Positions 35,841-48,121 of a DNA stretch of 64,000 nucleotides are shown here, in pieces; the stretch's first letter is position 1, and the number at the start of each line of letters is the position of its first letter. Origin of the DNA: Psilocybe azurescens (lineage: Eukaryota; Basidiomycota; Agaricomycetes; Agaricales; Agrocybaceae). Both the position numbers and the translations under genes were made by a program. The notes below the pieces were generated by a model that was not told the DNA's origin, ran no database searches, and saw only the letters and a list, made by a program, of their open reading frames with translations. The stretch spans positions 742,081 through 806,080 of the forward strand of contig JAJIRX010000555.1 in assembly GCA_023853785.1 (NCBI GenBank), given 5' to 3'.

Positions 35841-36965
35841 AACGGGTGGCTAACCTAGCTCTCGACCATCACCATCGCACACCCGCTAAGAAATGCACAG
35901 CCACATCATGTAAGTGACAGGGCCGTTTGCTTCCGTGACCCCTACTGTCCCTAACAGTTCTGAGTCTACCTCATTTTTCTACAGTCTATTGTACCAATCT
36001 GATTATCTGCCTTGATCGTCTCTAAAAATCTGAATTTATTAGCTCCCTGCCAAGCGTACGCATATGATGGAGAACCCCATGTTTTATGTCGTTCGCCTAT
36101 CGTAGCCTATCATAGCGTACTGGTACAACAACGCCATTCACTGTTATCTGCGACTGCCACCTCCGGATGAGCATGCCCCGTTATCAAGATGATACCAATC
36201 CAACAGATTCCATTTGCGGGCGGCTATCTCACTACATGATCGCTAAACATAATAAATGATCTCGCTCTTGACTCGTGACCAATTGTATCAGCTGTAATTG
36301 TTCCCTCTACGGACGGACTTCGAGGCACAGAGGAGCACGGCTAGCAGCCCGCGATACACAATCGTACCTGTGTGGCGACAAGTGTCAGATTCTCTACAGC
36401 AGTACAGTGCTCTCGCTGCGTATTCTTTATCTTGAACTTCGCGTCATGCACTGGGTCTTGATGCCAATGTTACCAAGAAAGACAGTCTTCGCCTCTTCGA
36501 ACGACGTTCTGGTAGAAATTCAAATTCCAACGCTTGAATGACTTGCTTCTTCGGATCTTGGATGTTCTATATCCATGGTTAACATTCACGCATCTCAATA
36601 AACTCACGATGCAATTTATCTTGCGTGTAATTTGCTGTTGGCTTGAGGGCGTTCAAGGTGATAGGTTCTTGCTCCATTTCCGTCTTCTTTTTTTGAAGCA
36701 ATCGCATCACTGGCCTCAGGCTTGGTCTTGCAGTAACTTGAAGATTACAGGGTGACTTGAAGACACTGCGTAGCAGACAAAAGAAAGAAAAAATACTTTA
36801 GCATGATCATTGATTCGCACGTAAATAGGAATGGCCGTAGGTAAATCAACACGCCCTGAATGGAGGAAGATGGAAGACCGGACATCGGTGCGAGTCGGGT
36901 ATCGGGTTGCACAATGGATATACAAATACGGTGGATATGTTTGCGTTAATATATCCCGTAGACGT
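35841..36965. other. Intergenic, nothing recognised
   Basis: About 1.1 kb between the AP-1 sigma start and the RdRP stop. Open frames are short, lack any recognisable motif and do not chain by splicing. No inverted repeat, RNA gene or transposon end was seen. Position suggests AP-1 sigma promoter plus RdRP terminator and relic sequence. Confidence 0.5.
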
Positions 36966-39900
36966 TCAATGGTGGTGGTGCTTCGGATGTTTCATGTTGA
37001 AATGATCATAGAAGTCTCCAGAAACAGCTTTCATGCGTCCCAAAGCGCGGGCCTTGATAAAGCAAAGCTCTCGCATTGCCATGTCGAAGGGAAACCGGGA
37101 GTAGTTGTTAAATCCTCGAGTTTGAAGGGCTCGTTGTTCATAATCGTATACATACGCATATGAGGCCCGCACACGAGCGATGTCTTCCTCCGCCATGAGA
37201 ACGTCCTTCGTGGTTGGGTAACTGTTGAATTTTAGAGACAAATCCCTGATTTTATTTTGGCGGACTTCAATAGGCAGATCAGTAAATGACGAGCCGCCTT
37301 TCTTTGGAGTGTTCTTCGAAGGCTTGCGGGGGATCCCATTTCAGTACGGTGTGAAGTGTATAGCTTTTCGACGTGGTACTTGATCTTTTCGAGATCATTC
37401 GCCATCCTAGAGTTGCTTTCTTCCGTTTTCCATCGTTCGGCTTGTTCCAAAGCTTTGTGCCAAGGCCCCATCAAATGATCATCGAGCTTCCAACGATTTT
37501 GCAGGACAAAAGCCTTCTCCAATAGGGGGTACCATTTTTTACCTTCAGCATCTGCTTGTCTGTGTAAGTCATCCATGATAAAGCGTGATAGGTGGGAAGG
37601 TCGTTTAGCGTGCGCTTCGTTCAAGTTAAACCCGTTCGATTCCGTGCGTATTCGTTCTTCTTCAGTTTCTTTCCAACGCGGAGAGCGTTTCTGAAACGCT
37701 TTAGAGTCTTTCTTCAACGTCTCTGGATGGACAGTCATTCCAGTCTTGATCCCATCAAGCGTCATACAAAACCTAAGACAATCATTTAGTATTTGAACCA
37801 TAAGTAAGGCGAGGCATACCCACATATACGCCAGCCGGATCGTCGCTTCATGTGTATAGCCTAAGGTATAAGTCGCTATCTCATGGAAAGTCGAGTATTT
37901 GCCAACAACACTCATATTGCGAACAGAGCCCAACAAGTAATCCTGAAATTGACGGATTTTCTGGGTTTCTTCAACTGAAGCGGTTTGTTCTTGGAACTTT
38001 GTCACTTCGAGATTTTCGCGATTAAAATATGAGTTAATGTCTTTAGGTGGTTCTGAATAGTGTAGTGGGGCGTTTTTGAACGCATCTACAATTTCAGGTT
38101 GATAGATAAAAGTTCCTTTATCGCCATCATAATCACCTGCAGAAAAAAAAACCAGTCACTTAAGAAGCATACGATTGAACAGTGAATTTTTACCCACCAC
38201 CAGATAATAAGTCAGCTGCTCGTCTGTCGCCTTTGGTGGACATGATAATAACATCAGGCAAATGGTGGAGTTGCGGCCTATCCACAGATCTCATCTATGT
38301 GTGTGTCAAAAACAGCCACCTGGTGATGAAAGATAAAAACAAACTTTTTGAATATCAGTCGGAAGTTTACATGGATGCCGAGTAAGAAGAACATCTCCAA
38401 TGAAAATGTCGCTTGATGATCCATCGGAGTTTACAAAGTCACGACAAGAGCTTTTGAAGAAAACCTCACCAGGCTCAAGAATTCCGGACGTGTCTACAAT
38501 TTGTTAGAAAATGATATATCAAGCCTTTGGGAACTACATACCTGGGATGATGAAAGCAGTTGCAGACATTGATACATCAATTCGATAGCCTTTGATGTAC
38601 TGGCTGACACGTCCCTTGATAAATTTGTATAGTTTGTCACGTAGGACAGGGCATTCTTTTGGTGTAAATCCAGAATCCAGCATGTACATGACTGTCTCCT
38701 CCAGGGAGGAGGGACAGCCACTAACTTCGTCTCCCCACCATGCGACAGAATCCTGCTCTGAAGTATTGGTGTCAAAGCCATCTTCATCGTCCAGCTCTTC
38801 GACTTCCTTCTCTAAAAATCCTTTAACGCGAGCGAGACCTGCTTCTTCTCGTGCTCTACGAGCAGACATAACACCGCCAAGACGGCGGATGTTGCTCCAC
38901 AGAATACGCATATCTTCTTGTGACTCCCACTGTAAGAGTGGTTCAACAAGGTCTGTTAAGCCTTGTTGAAGCAGAGCCAGGAAAACGTTCTTTTAACTCC
39001 ATTCTCTGCAAGACATATGATCGTTTCGACAGATAAACGACACGGAGCTTTTGTATGTGATGCTCGCAGAACGTCGACTATTCGATGAGCCAGATCTATT
39101 GGTTTGCCTTCTGGGAACTGGATTTTCCTTTGCGATGGCGTGACTTCAACGTAGGCATACTCTCCAGCATTTTTGCCATCATCAACCATGAGTCCCTAGG
39201 TGTGGAAGTTCCTATCAATGTACACATATGTTCCAATAGACCTTACTTTTGTTCCAAAGATGCGAGTCTGAATAGCAGTTGGCTTATCCTCCCAGTTCAG
39301 CCGATGGCGAATTTGCATCAGCGACCAGCGATTGATCTTGCCTGAACCATCTGTCATATTTGATTTTGTCCCAGGAGCAACTGTAATATTTTATTCAGTC
39401 TTGTCGGCTATAATAACAGATAAGAACGTACTGATATCATCGATAAATCGTATATTAGGCTGGTTGACAACAATACCAGGTACTGAGTTCGACAGGCCAA
39501 GTGCAAATCGAGAAACATATTTTGCCATTGTCTGATAGTCAAAAGTCAACATTGTTATTTTGTTTCAATGAATGAACATTACCTGTTTGTTGTTACATTC
39601 CATCGGGTTATGCCACTCGAGGAATTCAAGGAACGGCATTACTCCCGCAACTAGTTCATTGGGAAGTATTTTTTCCCCATTAGTACACTCATTTGTTTTC
39701 ACATAGAAAACATTTGATTCCTTTGCATAGAATGCTCGAAAAACACTTCCACACAGTATCAAGGGTCGGCACAAGTAATTCATCAGCCCATCTGTATGCT
39801 TCGTATTCATGACCAGTTTAGTTAGCTTGAGTCTGAAAAACTGCTTGCTTCCAAAACGGCGGGCGAACATGTTGGAGGTGCCTAGTTCTGCAGGTTCTAA

Positions 39901-41138
39901 AGTCAGCTTAAATCTTGGGAGCTTTTCGCCTTTTTCGACACATCTTGTAGCTTCCCATGAAAAAGGATTTTCCCTCCATACCAGTTCATATATTCACCAT
40001 CATCATTAAACCCTAAACCGCCTAGAGGATTGTTGCGGAGAGCTTCTTCTTCGCGGTCTAATTCTACCCAAGGAGACTAGAAATATTGTTAGCCATGTAC
40101 CAATTGATGTCCACTGCATCCTTACTTTAGATGCCTGTTCCCTAGCAAATGCATCTTTCCATTCTCCTAAAATAATAAAGTTATGTTTCAGGACATCCAA
40201 TTCTGGCTCATATGAAACGTACCACTCTCCTCTTCATCATATCCAATGAATTGGTCATTCAGAATAACCTTAGCAGTAAGGGGGACAGCCTGTCCATTAG
40301 TTCCCATCTGCCCCAGTCTCGATAGGTTGGGCACCAAAACATCTTTATACTTGATTCTGCCGAGGCTAACATATCGTGCAATTTCATACTGGACTCCATA
40401 GGGTACATTTTTGAACATGTTATGCAAAGTATGGTGCGGGGACTGTGGGGACAGGTTAGACACCAGTTGGACATTGTGTGTGAACGCAAAGATTAAGGGG
40501 AACGCACGAGACATATAGGTGTAACATAGTCGTCTGGTGAGATTGGTTTCTCCGCCTCAGGGGGCGTTGCGCTGAAGAAGACGTCTTCTGAGGATCGTAC
40601 AATGGGACGCGGAATTTTTGATTCTCTTGGGGAGGCGATTGAAGACATGGAAGAGGACTCGCTGGCCTTGCGTTTACCCAGACTCGACCTTGAGGGCTCG
40701 GAGGAATCGGAAGACTTCTCCTCTCCATTTGGTTGAGTAGGGGTGGCTGTTACATCGAGAACCATCTTGTTAGTCGGAATGTGTGAAATTTTGAAAGGTG
40801 GATGCATACGTTCGGGTTCATAGTTGAGAATAAGATGTGAAATGTCGTTTTCTCCGAACTGAGAGTAGCTCGATTGCTTGTGTTGTGATCTCGACGTTAG
40901 AGATAATGCACCTAAAACCTTATAGGTATGGGATACATACTTGTGAAAGTGCACCTAACGAATCGGTGAGGGCATTGAAGTCGAGATGCGGCAATGTGAC
41001 CTCGCCATCGTCTGGGCGCGAAACTCAGCGGATGACAAAGGAGTATGAAAGGCAAGACGAACCTGGGCCTTCGTTGTTGACTTCATCCTCCTCCAACATT
41101 TGCATAAAGCCACTGTTCTTTGACGACGACGCATTCAT
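36966..41138 (-). CDS. RNA-dependent RNA polymerase (RNA silencing)
   Basis: Cellular RdRP of the QDE-1/RDR family, which makes double-stranded RNA for the silencing pathway. Exons as read: 41138-41063, 41011-40941, 40858-40508, 40442-40223, 40202-40126, 40078-39583, 39531-39432, 39380-39247, 39195-38542, 38493-38345, 38294-38198, 38136-37824, 37772-36966. The Ser-rich N-terminus holds a basic patch. Core blocks: NMFARRFGSKQFFRLKL, NMTDGSGKINRWSLMQIRH, IQTRIFGTKGLMVDD, AFIIPG, GDVLLTRHPCKLPTD, and the catalytic loop LLSGGDYDGDKG (D-Y-D-G-D), split by an intron. Three single-base breaks: T5 39931-39935, T4 38991-38994, C3 37336-37338, all one short. A 20 nt GT-AG stretch at 40203-40222 must also be skipped. 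All known catalytic residues remain, so I judge the gene functional. Start at 41138 (MNASSSKN) is the best in-frame ATG. Confidence 0.92.
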
Positions 41139-41565
41139 AGTGACTTCAAGTCTCCTGAAATGTGAGCAACAGCGCCAAGCCTGAAATGAACGATGTCCAG
41201 GAAAGCAGGAAATAGATACACGAAACGGAAAGTTGATTGCGTCGAGAGAAAGCAGAACAAGCCACGTTTCGGTTTCGCAAAGAGGTGGTTGAAGTATGAT
41301 CAAAGGTTGTATTGAATGCAAAACCAATCTAGCTTTGATGGGAAAAGTTGATGCCTAAAAGAGTTGCGCCGCGCCTCGTTTCTTGTACGGATCAGATGAC
41401 GCCATGTTCACGAGTACCAACACCCACCCACAAGTAATTTGCCTCCGAAGGACATTGTTATAGAGTTATAAACAGGTACTTTGGGACCAACATGTAATAA
41501 TAAAGAGCTACATTACTATATATGTATGACGACACTCCTCTATCCAACATTAAGCCCACATTTCA
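41139..41565. other. Intergenic spacer upstream of RdRP
   Basis: About 430 bp containing the RdRP promoter and the ERJ5 3' end, both on the minus strand. AT-rich at 41480-41530. Nothing else recognised. Confidence 0.45.
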
Positions 41566-42997
41566 TCACCTCTTCCTAACGTTCTTCCTCCTCATTCCGC
41601 CTGCTTTTGAAGTAGGTCCAATATGAACCTTTTCTTCTCCGTTCTTTGGTGTCGAGTACCCACTGCCAGGAGCTTCGGACCCAGTTGTCGACGAAGCATC
41701 AGTATCGATATCAGGTGCTGTGCCGTTTTCCTTTTTAGCTTCGGTTGAGGCAGGCGTTGCATTGGCAGCAAACTTGCCGCCAGTAACTTTGATGAAGAGG
41801 GATTTAAGCAGAGCGAGGAACCAGGTGTTGGAGGCGGTGGGTTTTACGGCCGTCGACGCGTCAATAAGGTGCATATCACCGTTTGGTTCAAGCTTTCGAA
41901 TGGGTCATCTATCAGGACAGATTGAGATCGACGAATGGGCCTGAAATCTTACTAGATAGATATGGGAATCCTCTACGACCATGTCGAGCCATTTTTGCCA
42001 GTGACTTCACCGTCCTCGTCGCGAGAATCACCCAGATTGACTCGAACCTATGAGACTATAAGACAAGCGCCTTGCTTACGCTAAACGGATGGTAGAACGC
42101 ACTTTTCGCTGGCCTTGAATGGGCTGCATTTTTGGGCCCCAGGCCGCTGATTTGGCCTTAGCCACAATAAGTTCAATACGCTCCAGATCCTTTTTATAGT
42201 TGATGCTTTGAATGAGGTATTGCAGACCGGAAGTCAAGATTGTCAAGAAGATGAAGACTGACTACAAAGAAGACGTTAAATATCAGTATTATGTGACATA
42301 GTAATCAATAACGCGCTTACACCAAGTCCAGGACGGAAGCGTGAATAGTAGTAACCAGTACCCCTCCACTTGGGTACACCGTTCTTGTAGAAGAAGTCAT
42401 ATCTGTTGCAGGACGTCTCTTAAGCAAAATATTAACAAAAGTAACACCCACATACCGCTTTCTGCTTTCCTTATTTCTCAAAATAGTCGAAATAACACCA
42501 AGACGCGCAAAACGCTCATGTATGCCCTTGACGTCCGGGTTTTTGTCAGGGCTAAAGTGTACAATACTTGAGTGACGTTCCCGCATATCAAAAAAAGACA
42601 CTGAAGCGCACTGTAGGATCATGCTCTTCTTGCGGTAAGCCTTTGCAATCTCGTTGGTAGTGGCTGTCGAAGACACATCGAGCCACGAGTAGAATGTCGT
42701 TCCTTTGCCCTCTGCCGCCTCTAGTTCGGTGACAATATCAAATATTTCATGGTCTTCCTGTGAATAGTGTCGAATGATGAGGCGACTGCCAGGGTCCCAC
42801 ATAGAAGCTCGAGAACGCACCTTTTCCCAACTAATTATAACCCAGTATATAGAAAGCAGGTGCAAAAGCAGAGTAGTGTAAGAGAGCTGGATTTTAGAGA
42901 GACATCCACCGCATTGGAGACAAGAAAAGGAAACGCACGCTACGACTGTTGCCACTAAAAATGCCAATAACGCGAACCACAAAGCGAACGGCCGCAT
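41566..42997 (-). CDS. ERJ5: ER membrane J-domain protein (ERJ5-like)
   Basis: Type I ER membrane co-chaperone whose lumenal J domain stimulates the Hsp70 Kar2. Exons 42997-42821, 42757-42612, 42551-42456, 42402-42321, 42261-42104, 42047-41953 and 41892-41566. A hydrophobic signal ([20 protein letters not shown]) precedes the J domain: [28 protein letters not shown], helix 2, then HPDKNPD, where the His codon is split by intron 2. A membrane helix follows ([19 protein letters not shown]), then a basic cytosolic tail ending [10 protein letters not shown]5 at 41992-41996 is one base short in the block [13 protein letters not shown]. The combination of a lumenal J domain with a single later membrane helix fits ERJ5 rather than SEC63. 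Confidence 0.88.
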
Positions 42998-43314
42998 AGT
43001 TGTCAGAATGACAGTAAAATCTCTAATACAATCCTTCCTCTATTGCCAAATCACAATTATACGAGTGGATATAAGCACAGAGAAGGATTCAAGCAGCCAG
43101 GACAGCACAAGATTCCTGAGGGTATAGTAACGTAGCAAGGAGGGAGGAGAGCTCCGCCGCCAGCGCGATCGCTCGTTGTGCCTACTGTGGCTGTGCCTAT
43201 TTTACTTGATCGGGATGGACCTAGCATTAATTATCTTCTTTCCGTTCGACCCACCACAACGACCTCTACGCTAAACCGCAAAGGCAGGCCGAAAGAGCGC
43301 GTTATATCTATGTA
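42998..43314. promoter_or_regulatory. Divergent promoter, ERJ5 / RRN7
   Basis: 317 bp between two divergent start codons. It includes a G/C-rich stretch near 43130-43180. No specific site identified. Confidence 0.4.
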
Positions 43315-45559
43315 ATGGCCCCGCGACGACGATGTCTTACCTGCGGGTCAAAACAATGGCACAAGGAGCCCTCGAGCGGGCTTATAGCATGCAGCGAAGG
43401 ACATGTTCTCCAAGTCCGCTTCACTCCTTCCGAACTATTTGTACAGTATGTTCAATGACGCGCTTCATTAACTACAGAACTACCGGAGCGAAACGACGGA
43501 AATTACAGAGGTCGGCCCGCACGCGATGAAGAAACGAACTTTGAAGAGCAGGAGAAAGAAAGGCAAAGCGAACAGTGCCGATCCTAAACGTGCGTGCTTT
43601 GCTTTGTTCTGATCTCGTGCCCCATATTGACCATTTCTGACCAGTGTACCATGGCGCTAGAGGGAGATATCACTACTTTCTTTGCCTCCAGCTCATCTTG
43701 CGGAAGCAGATCGCCGCATTAACGCAATTATGGGAACTCCCTCCTGAATTCGAGGTAAGATGTGCTATAGGTAATTATTGGACAAGATGCTGAATGCTCG
43801 GACCTAGATCATATGCAGGGACTTATGGGCACTTAATCTGGCTCTGCTACCCGACCCTCCGCCTGCCGAGCCCTATCATCACGCACAGGAAACTCGAGTC
43901 GATCCAGAAGGAGATGCTTCAGCGGCGAAACAAGACTCGGACAGTGGATCCGAAGATGAAAACGATAATGAAAAGAAAAACAGTTCGGATGACGATGAAG
44001 AAGGAGAAGAGGAAGAAGAGGATGCCGAATTGGAAGCACTCATGGAGGAGAACTCTGACCTTTCGAGCTCGTCAGAAGATGAAACAGGTCAGATTCGACA
44101 AGATGCAGGGAAGCCGAAAAAGAAAGCGAAAGGAAGGTTTGGGTATGAAAGCCCCTTAAGCACGATTGCGGTGCTCGTGGTTGCTTGCTGGATGATGCGA
44201 ATACCGGTGATGTACAGAGATTTTACACGGTAAGAGGTGCTTTATTTTTGTGAAAGTGTTGGATATGGTCTAATGTAGATCTGAACAGGATGATCGAGAG
44301 GTACGAAATCCCGTACTTGGACGGAGTAAGGTCGCTGCCTGGGAACATGGTAGAGCATCTGACGAAGCATCATATACAAGCATTATCACCACCGGTGAGT
44401 GAGATTATGGAACGATGAAACGTTGCGGATTTGATGATATTTAATTTTGTAGCATGCACCCCGGACGATGGCTATGCACAAAATAGCGTCTAGGCTGGCA
44501 AAGAAGCTGAACGCAAACTATGGGATCTACACACCCGAAGCTAATGCCGCGAGCATTCTGTGGCGGATTACTAAAGAAATGGGAGGAACGCGTCTGTGAC
44601 ATGCAACTACTGGAAATGGTCAAGAGCTGACGAACATGTACAGCGCTGTTATATCGACTTACGAAACGGGTTGCGAGTGTTTTATCAGTGCCACTGACAC
44701 TGCATTGGACATTGTCGCCGGGGTTAGCAAAAGTGAAAGCAGGGGATGGATTCCGGCACCACTATGACGGCGTACCTCCGGAAGTAGGGCTGCTGGGGTC
44801 GTTAATTATCGTGGTGAAGATGGTGTATGGATTGGACGGGACAGCGAGGTAAAGTGACGGAATGACGAAATGACTAGAGACTAACACAAAGGCAATAGAG
44901 GACCGGAAGATGGAGAGGTGGACGATGTGGCGTGTGGGTTGGGTTCTGCGCAAGACTATGTTAAATTGATTGGAAAGATGGCAGAAGGGGATCGACGAGA
45001 AATGAAATTTGACACAAGGAAGAGACTGTGGGTGGTTTTTTTATTCGACAAAAAAGAAGATAAAACCCAGACAGGGCACCAGAAATGTGGGCGATATGAC
45101 AAGTTTAGAGATTGACGAATATATTGCGTTCTGCTCAGAGGTATTGGGGAATCAGAGTAGGTTGTCAACTTGTATTGAAAGTAGGAAGAGAACTAATTAT
45201 ACAATGAACTAGAGGGAGATGGAGTGGCTGAGAGATACTTTGGGGAAGTGAACTGCGGAGTACCTGCGGAGGGGACGGAGAAGGAATGGACGAGTGAGGT
45301 TGAGCTCGACAGAGGGAGTATTGAGACTATGCTGGAGGGAGGGCGACGAGTGCGGGCAGGAGAAGAGTACAAGATCTGGAACAGCCGAGATGTTGACGGG
45401 ACATTGCCGGATGATTACTTGAGTGTGCTTAGTCGCGGGGAAGAGATGGTCGGTATGCGGGTAGGGGGGAGTACTAGAGGCATTCGAGCGAAGACTTGTG
45501 CGGTCTGCCAAGCGACTCTGATGTCATCCGGACAGTGCCGAATCACACTTGACAAATGA
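43315..45559 (+). CDS. RRN7: RNA polymerase I transcription initiation factor RRN7 (TAF1B)
   Basis: TFIIB-like subunit of the Pol I core factor that recruits polymerase to rDNA promoters. Exons 43315-43413, 43478-43589, 43645-43754, 43808-44229, 44289-44394, 44453-44591, 44644-44848, 44899-45031, 45075-45156, 45213-45559 keep one frame. The N-terminal zinc ribbon reads CLTCGSKQWHKEPSS with C-EGH following (Cys-x2-Cys ... Cys-x3-His), the hallmark of RRN7. A long Asp/Glu/Ser-rich insert lies in exon 4, then cyclin-like repeats (STIAVLVVACWMMRIPVMYRD, RYEIPYLDGV, RLTKRVASVLSVPLTLHW). The last exon ends with a short Cys-containing tail. The intron 45032-45074 was placed by frame and is the least certain junction. 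Confidence 0.85.
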
Positions 45560-45611
45560 TCAGTTTATTTATTTATTTAACACTCTGCTTTCCTTCCCCT
45601 ACACTCATGCG

Positions 45612-48121
45612 ATGCGTCGGTTCGCCTCTGTGTTTGTGAAGCGCGACAAGAAAGACAAGAAGCAGCAGCAACAGCAACAGCAGCAGTCACACACACAGAC
45701 TCCCCCTGCCACTGCTTCTTCCTCCCTCCTCCCCTTCCCCCGCCTCCTCCCTCTCAACTCCTCAGCTAAGCATCGCCAGCGATCCCGCCCACGAATCCGC
45801 CTCCTCTTCCTCCCACTCCAACAGCCTCCCGACCCCAAACGATGAACTCGTCCCAAAGCGCTCCTGGCGCAACTGGATAGGGGCAAAGCGCTCCAGCTCA
45901 TTCAAACTCCATCCTCCCTCTAAGCAGTTCATTCCCGAATGGCCTCTAAAACCTGAGTCGGTTGCACTGGATGACGACGACAATCATGAAAATTACGAAC
46001 ACTTATATTCCCCTGTGTCTCCCGCCATCCGTGCACATGACAATCTCTCTGTTCTGCTTAGAAACAGTCTTGTTCCCCCACTTGCCGTCTCTCCTTTTGT
46101 CCAGCATAATCTTGGCCCCTTTTTTCCCCGTTCAAGCAATCGCCCTTCTCTTCTAGCGGTCCAATCAGACACTCGGAAAGAAATGTTTGCTGCTCATCTA
46201 CTCTCTCGTCTCTCCGACCTTTCTCCCTCCGAGCTGTCATCCATCACACCTTTCGCCTCTAAGCCCACCTACTCCCTTCTTTCTCCCCCTCCCCCAAATT
46301 TCCCAAATGCCTCACATCCTGTCGCAACCCATACAAAGGCATTCCCATCCAGTCCAGGTCTCCGTCGCTGGATCAGTCGCCCTTGTTTTGAAGACCGTCA
46401 TCAAGTTTACCTCGCTACTGACTCGGGTGTCGTCTGTCTTCCAGTCTCAGCCGCTTCCCTCGCTGTTGCCGCTCTCGAGTACTCAGAGCACATAGACGTT
46501 ATGATCGACCCAGACTTTGACCAATACCCAACCAGCCCAACCAGGAACGTGTTTGAACCCTCCTCGGTTGCTGAACCCACGACCCAGGCAACACAATCCC
46601 ACGCACCCGCACCTGTACTAGTCGAAACAACACAACCACCTGCAGGTATTTTTGTCTTCCGTGTGCTTCCATTTAACCGACACCTGATCATCAATTTTGA
46701 ACACAGCACAAAAACGCAATTCATACACTGCTGTGCCATCTCCGTTGCGCAATCAACATAGTATGCCTCTGACCCCTAAAACCATACTCAAGCGTAATGT
46801 CCGCTTCGCCGAGGATGACAGCGACCCAGAGGACGGCCTTCCTCTCCATGTTATCCGCATGAAGAAGAAGCGGGAACAAAAGGCCGACTTTTTGAGGCTC
46901 GAACGTTTGAAGCGTGTCCGAGAGGAGCAAGAGGAACGTCATCAACTCGAACTCCGAGCAAGGCAAGAAGCAGTCGAGAAGGAACAGAGAAGACACGCTT
47001 TGGAAAAAGAGCGAAGGGAGAAGGAAAAGGTCATGTATGCAGAAACCATCGCTGCCACTCGGGCGAGGAGAGAATCTCATAGAGCTGGTGTTGTCCCTTT
47101 AAATAACCCATCGTCCAACCTCTTGGCAGCATCCCCTTCTTTTTCATCTCTAAAGGACTCGGAACGTAATAAACCCGCAGACTCTAGAAGGTTTTCACGC
47201 TCACCCCAAGATCCTCCTCCCTCCCTATCAATTCCGCGGAGAGACTCTTCCGACTCCGCGATGCACCTAAATACATACAATGCTCATCAATATGATTCCT
47301 CTCCCGGCAGTTCGCGGCCTCCCAGTATTGGCTATTCTCCCAACTCTCCCAGCTCTCCCAACTCTCGACCTCCTTCCACCTACTCTGCCCACACGTCCTC
47401 CTCTGAGGATGTTCGTCATCATCATAGCGGAAGTAGGCGGAACTCTATGAATGCGGCGGCGGTGGCGGCGGCGAGTAGTTCTATTTATGCCCGTCCACCC
47501 ATGATAGTGTCCTATCCGACCTGGTCAGGCAGCAATCCCAACTTCCAATACATTCCTCCTGTGCCGCCATTTCCTGATTTTGTGCATGACATGCCCTTGT
47601 TGCCCCCAACAGCTCCATTCATGAAACCCTCGTACAAATCTCGCTCATCCTCATCCTCAAGGTCGCGAAAAGAGTCGTTTAATTCCAGTTCGGAGCGAGT
47701 GAACCGTGTTCCGCCGCCACAGTCACGGATGCCTTCATCGTCGCGACACCCGCAACGACAGTCAAGTGCATCGTCATTGCCTCGTCCAACGCATCATCGG
47801 ACTGGAAGTGGAGAATCGCGTAATACGTCTCGCACGCAATCATCTCAGCAGCCGACACGCCCGATGCCTACGACTTCACACTCGCATCCTAATCTTTCCC
47901 GTGGTCGTCCTATGCAGCCGCAATATCTCCAGGCACCCACTCCCTGGACGCCTCTTCCGACACAAATGATGACTCCACAAATGGTGATGATGCCATCTTC
48001 GTTTCCGTATGCGCAAATGGGCCTCGTTGCGAGTGCGTCGAACTTGCACAATGCTGGAGGCGGAAGCACGAATCATAACAGTCGTGGATATCGGAGATCA
48101 ACCCAGCCAGTCATTTCATGA
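45612..48121 (+). CDS. Serine/proline-rich coiled-coil protein, basidiomycete type, unknown function
   Basis: Not recognised by name. Two exons (45612-46645 and 46707-48121) encode about 820 residues. The start MRRFASVFVKRDKKDKK runs into a CAG/CAA repeat coding for eight Gln. The middle region holds KRSWRNWIGAKRSSSFKLHPP, APFV-type Ser/Pro segments and LRRWISRPCFEDRHQVYL. Exon 2 begins with TPKTILKRNVRFAEDDSDPED, followed by a charged coiled coil of about 70 residues (LERLKRVREEQEERHQLELR) and a very Ser/Pro/Arg-rich, disordered tail with an Ala run. The frame changes somewhere in 45700-45740, a C-rich stretch, so the join between the Gln-rich start and the rest needs one base removed. It looks like a cytoskeletal or signalling scaffold, but that is inference. 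Confidence 0.75.

Noticed and set aside
38320..38344. 25 nt candidate intron in RdRP
   Set aside because: Using the later acceptor gives a normal 50 nt intron (38295-38344) and the expected RSVDRPQLHHLPDV continuation.
45661..45687. CAG/CAA repeat as an expansion-type repeat
   Set aside because: Short, interrupted and coding for eight Gln in a low-complexity protein; nothing unusual.
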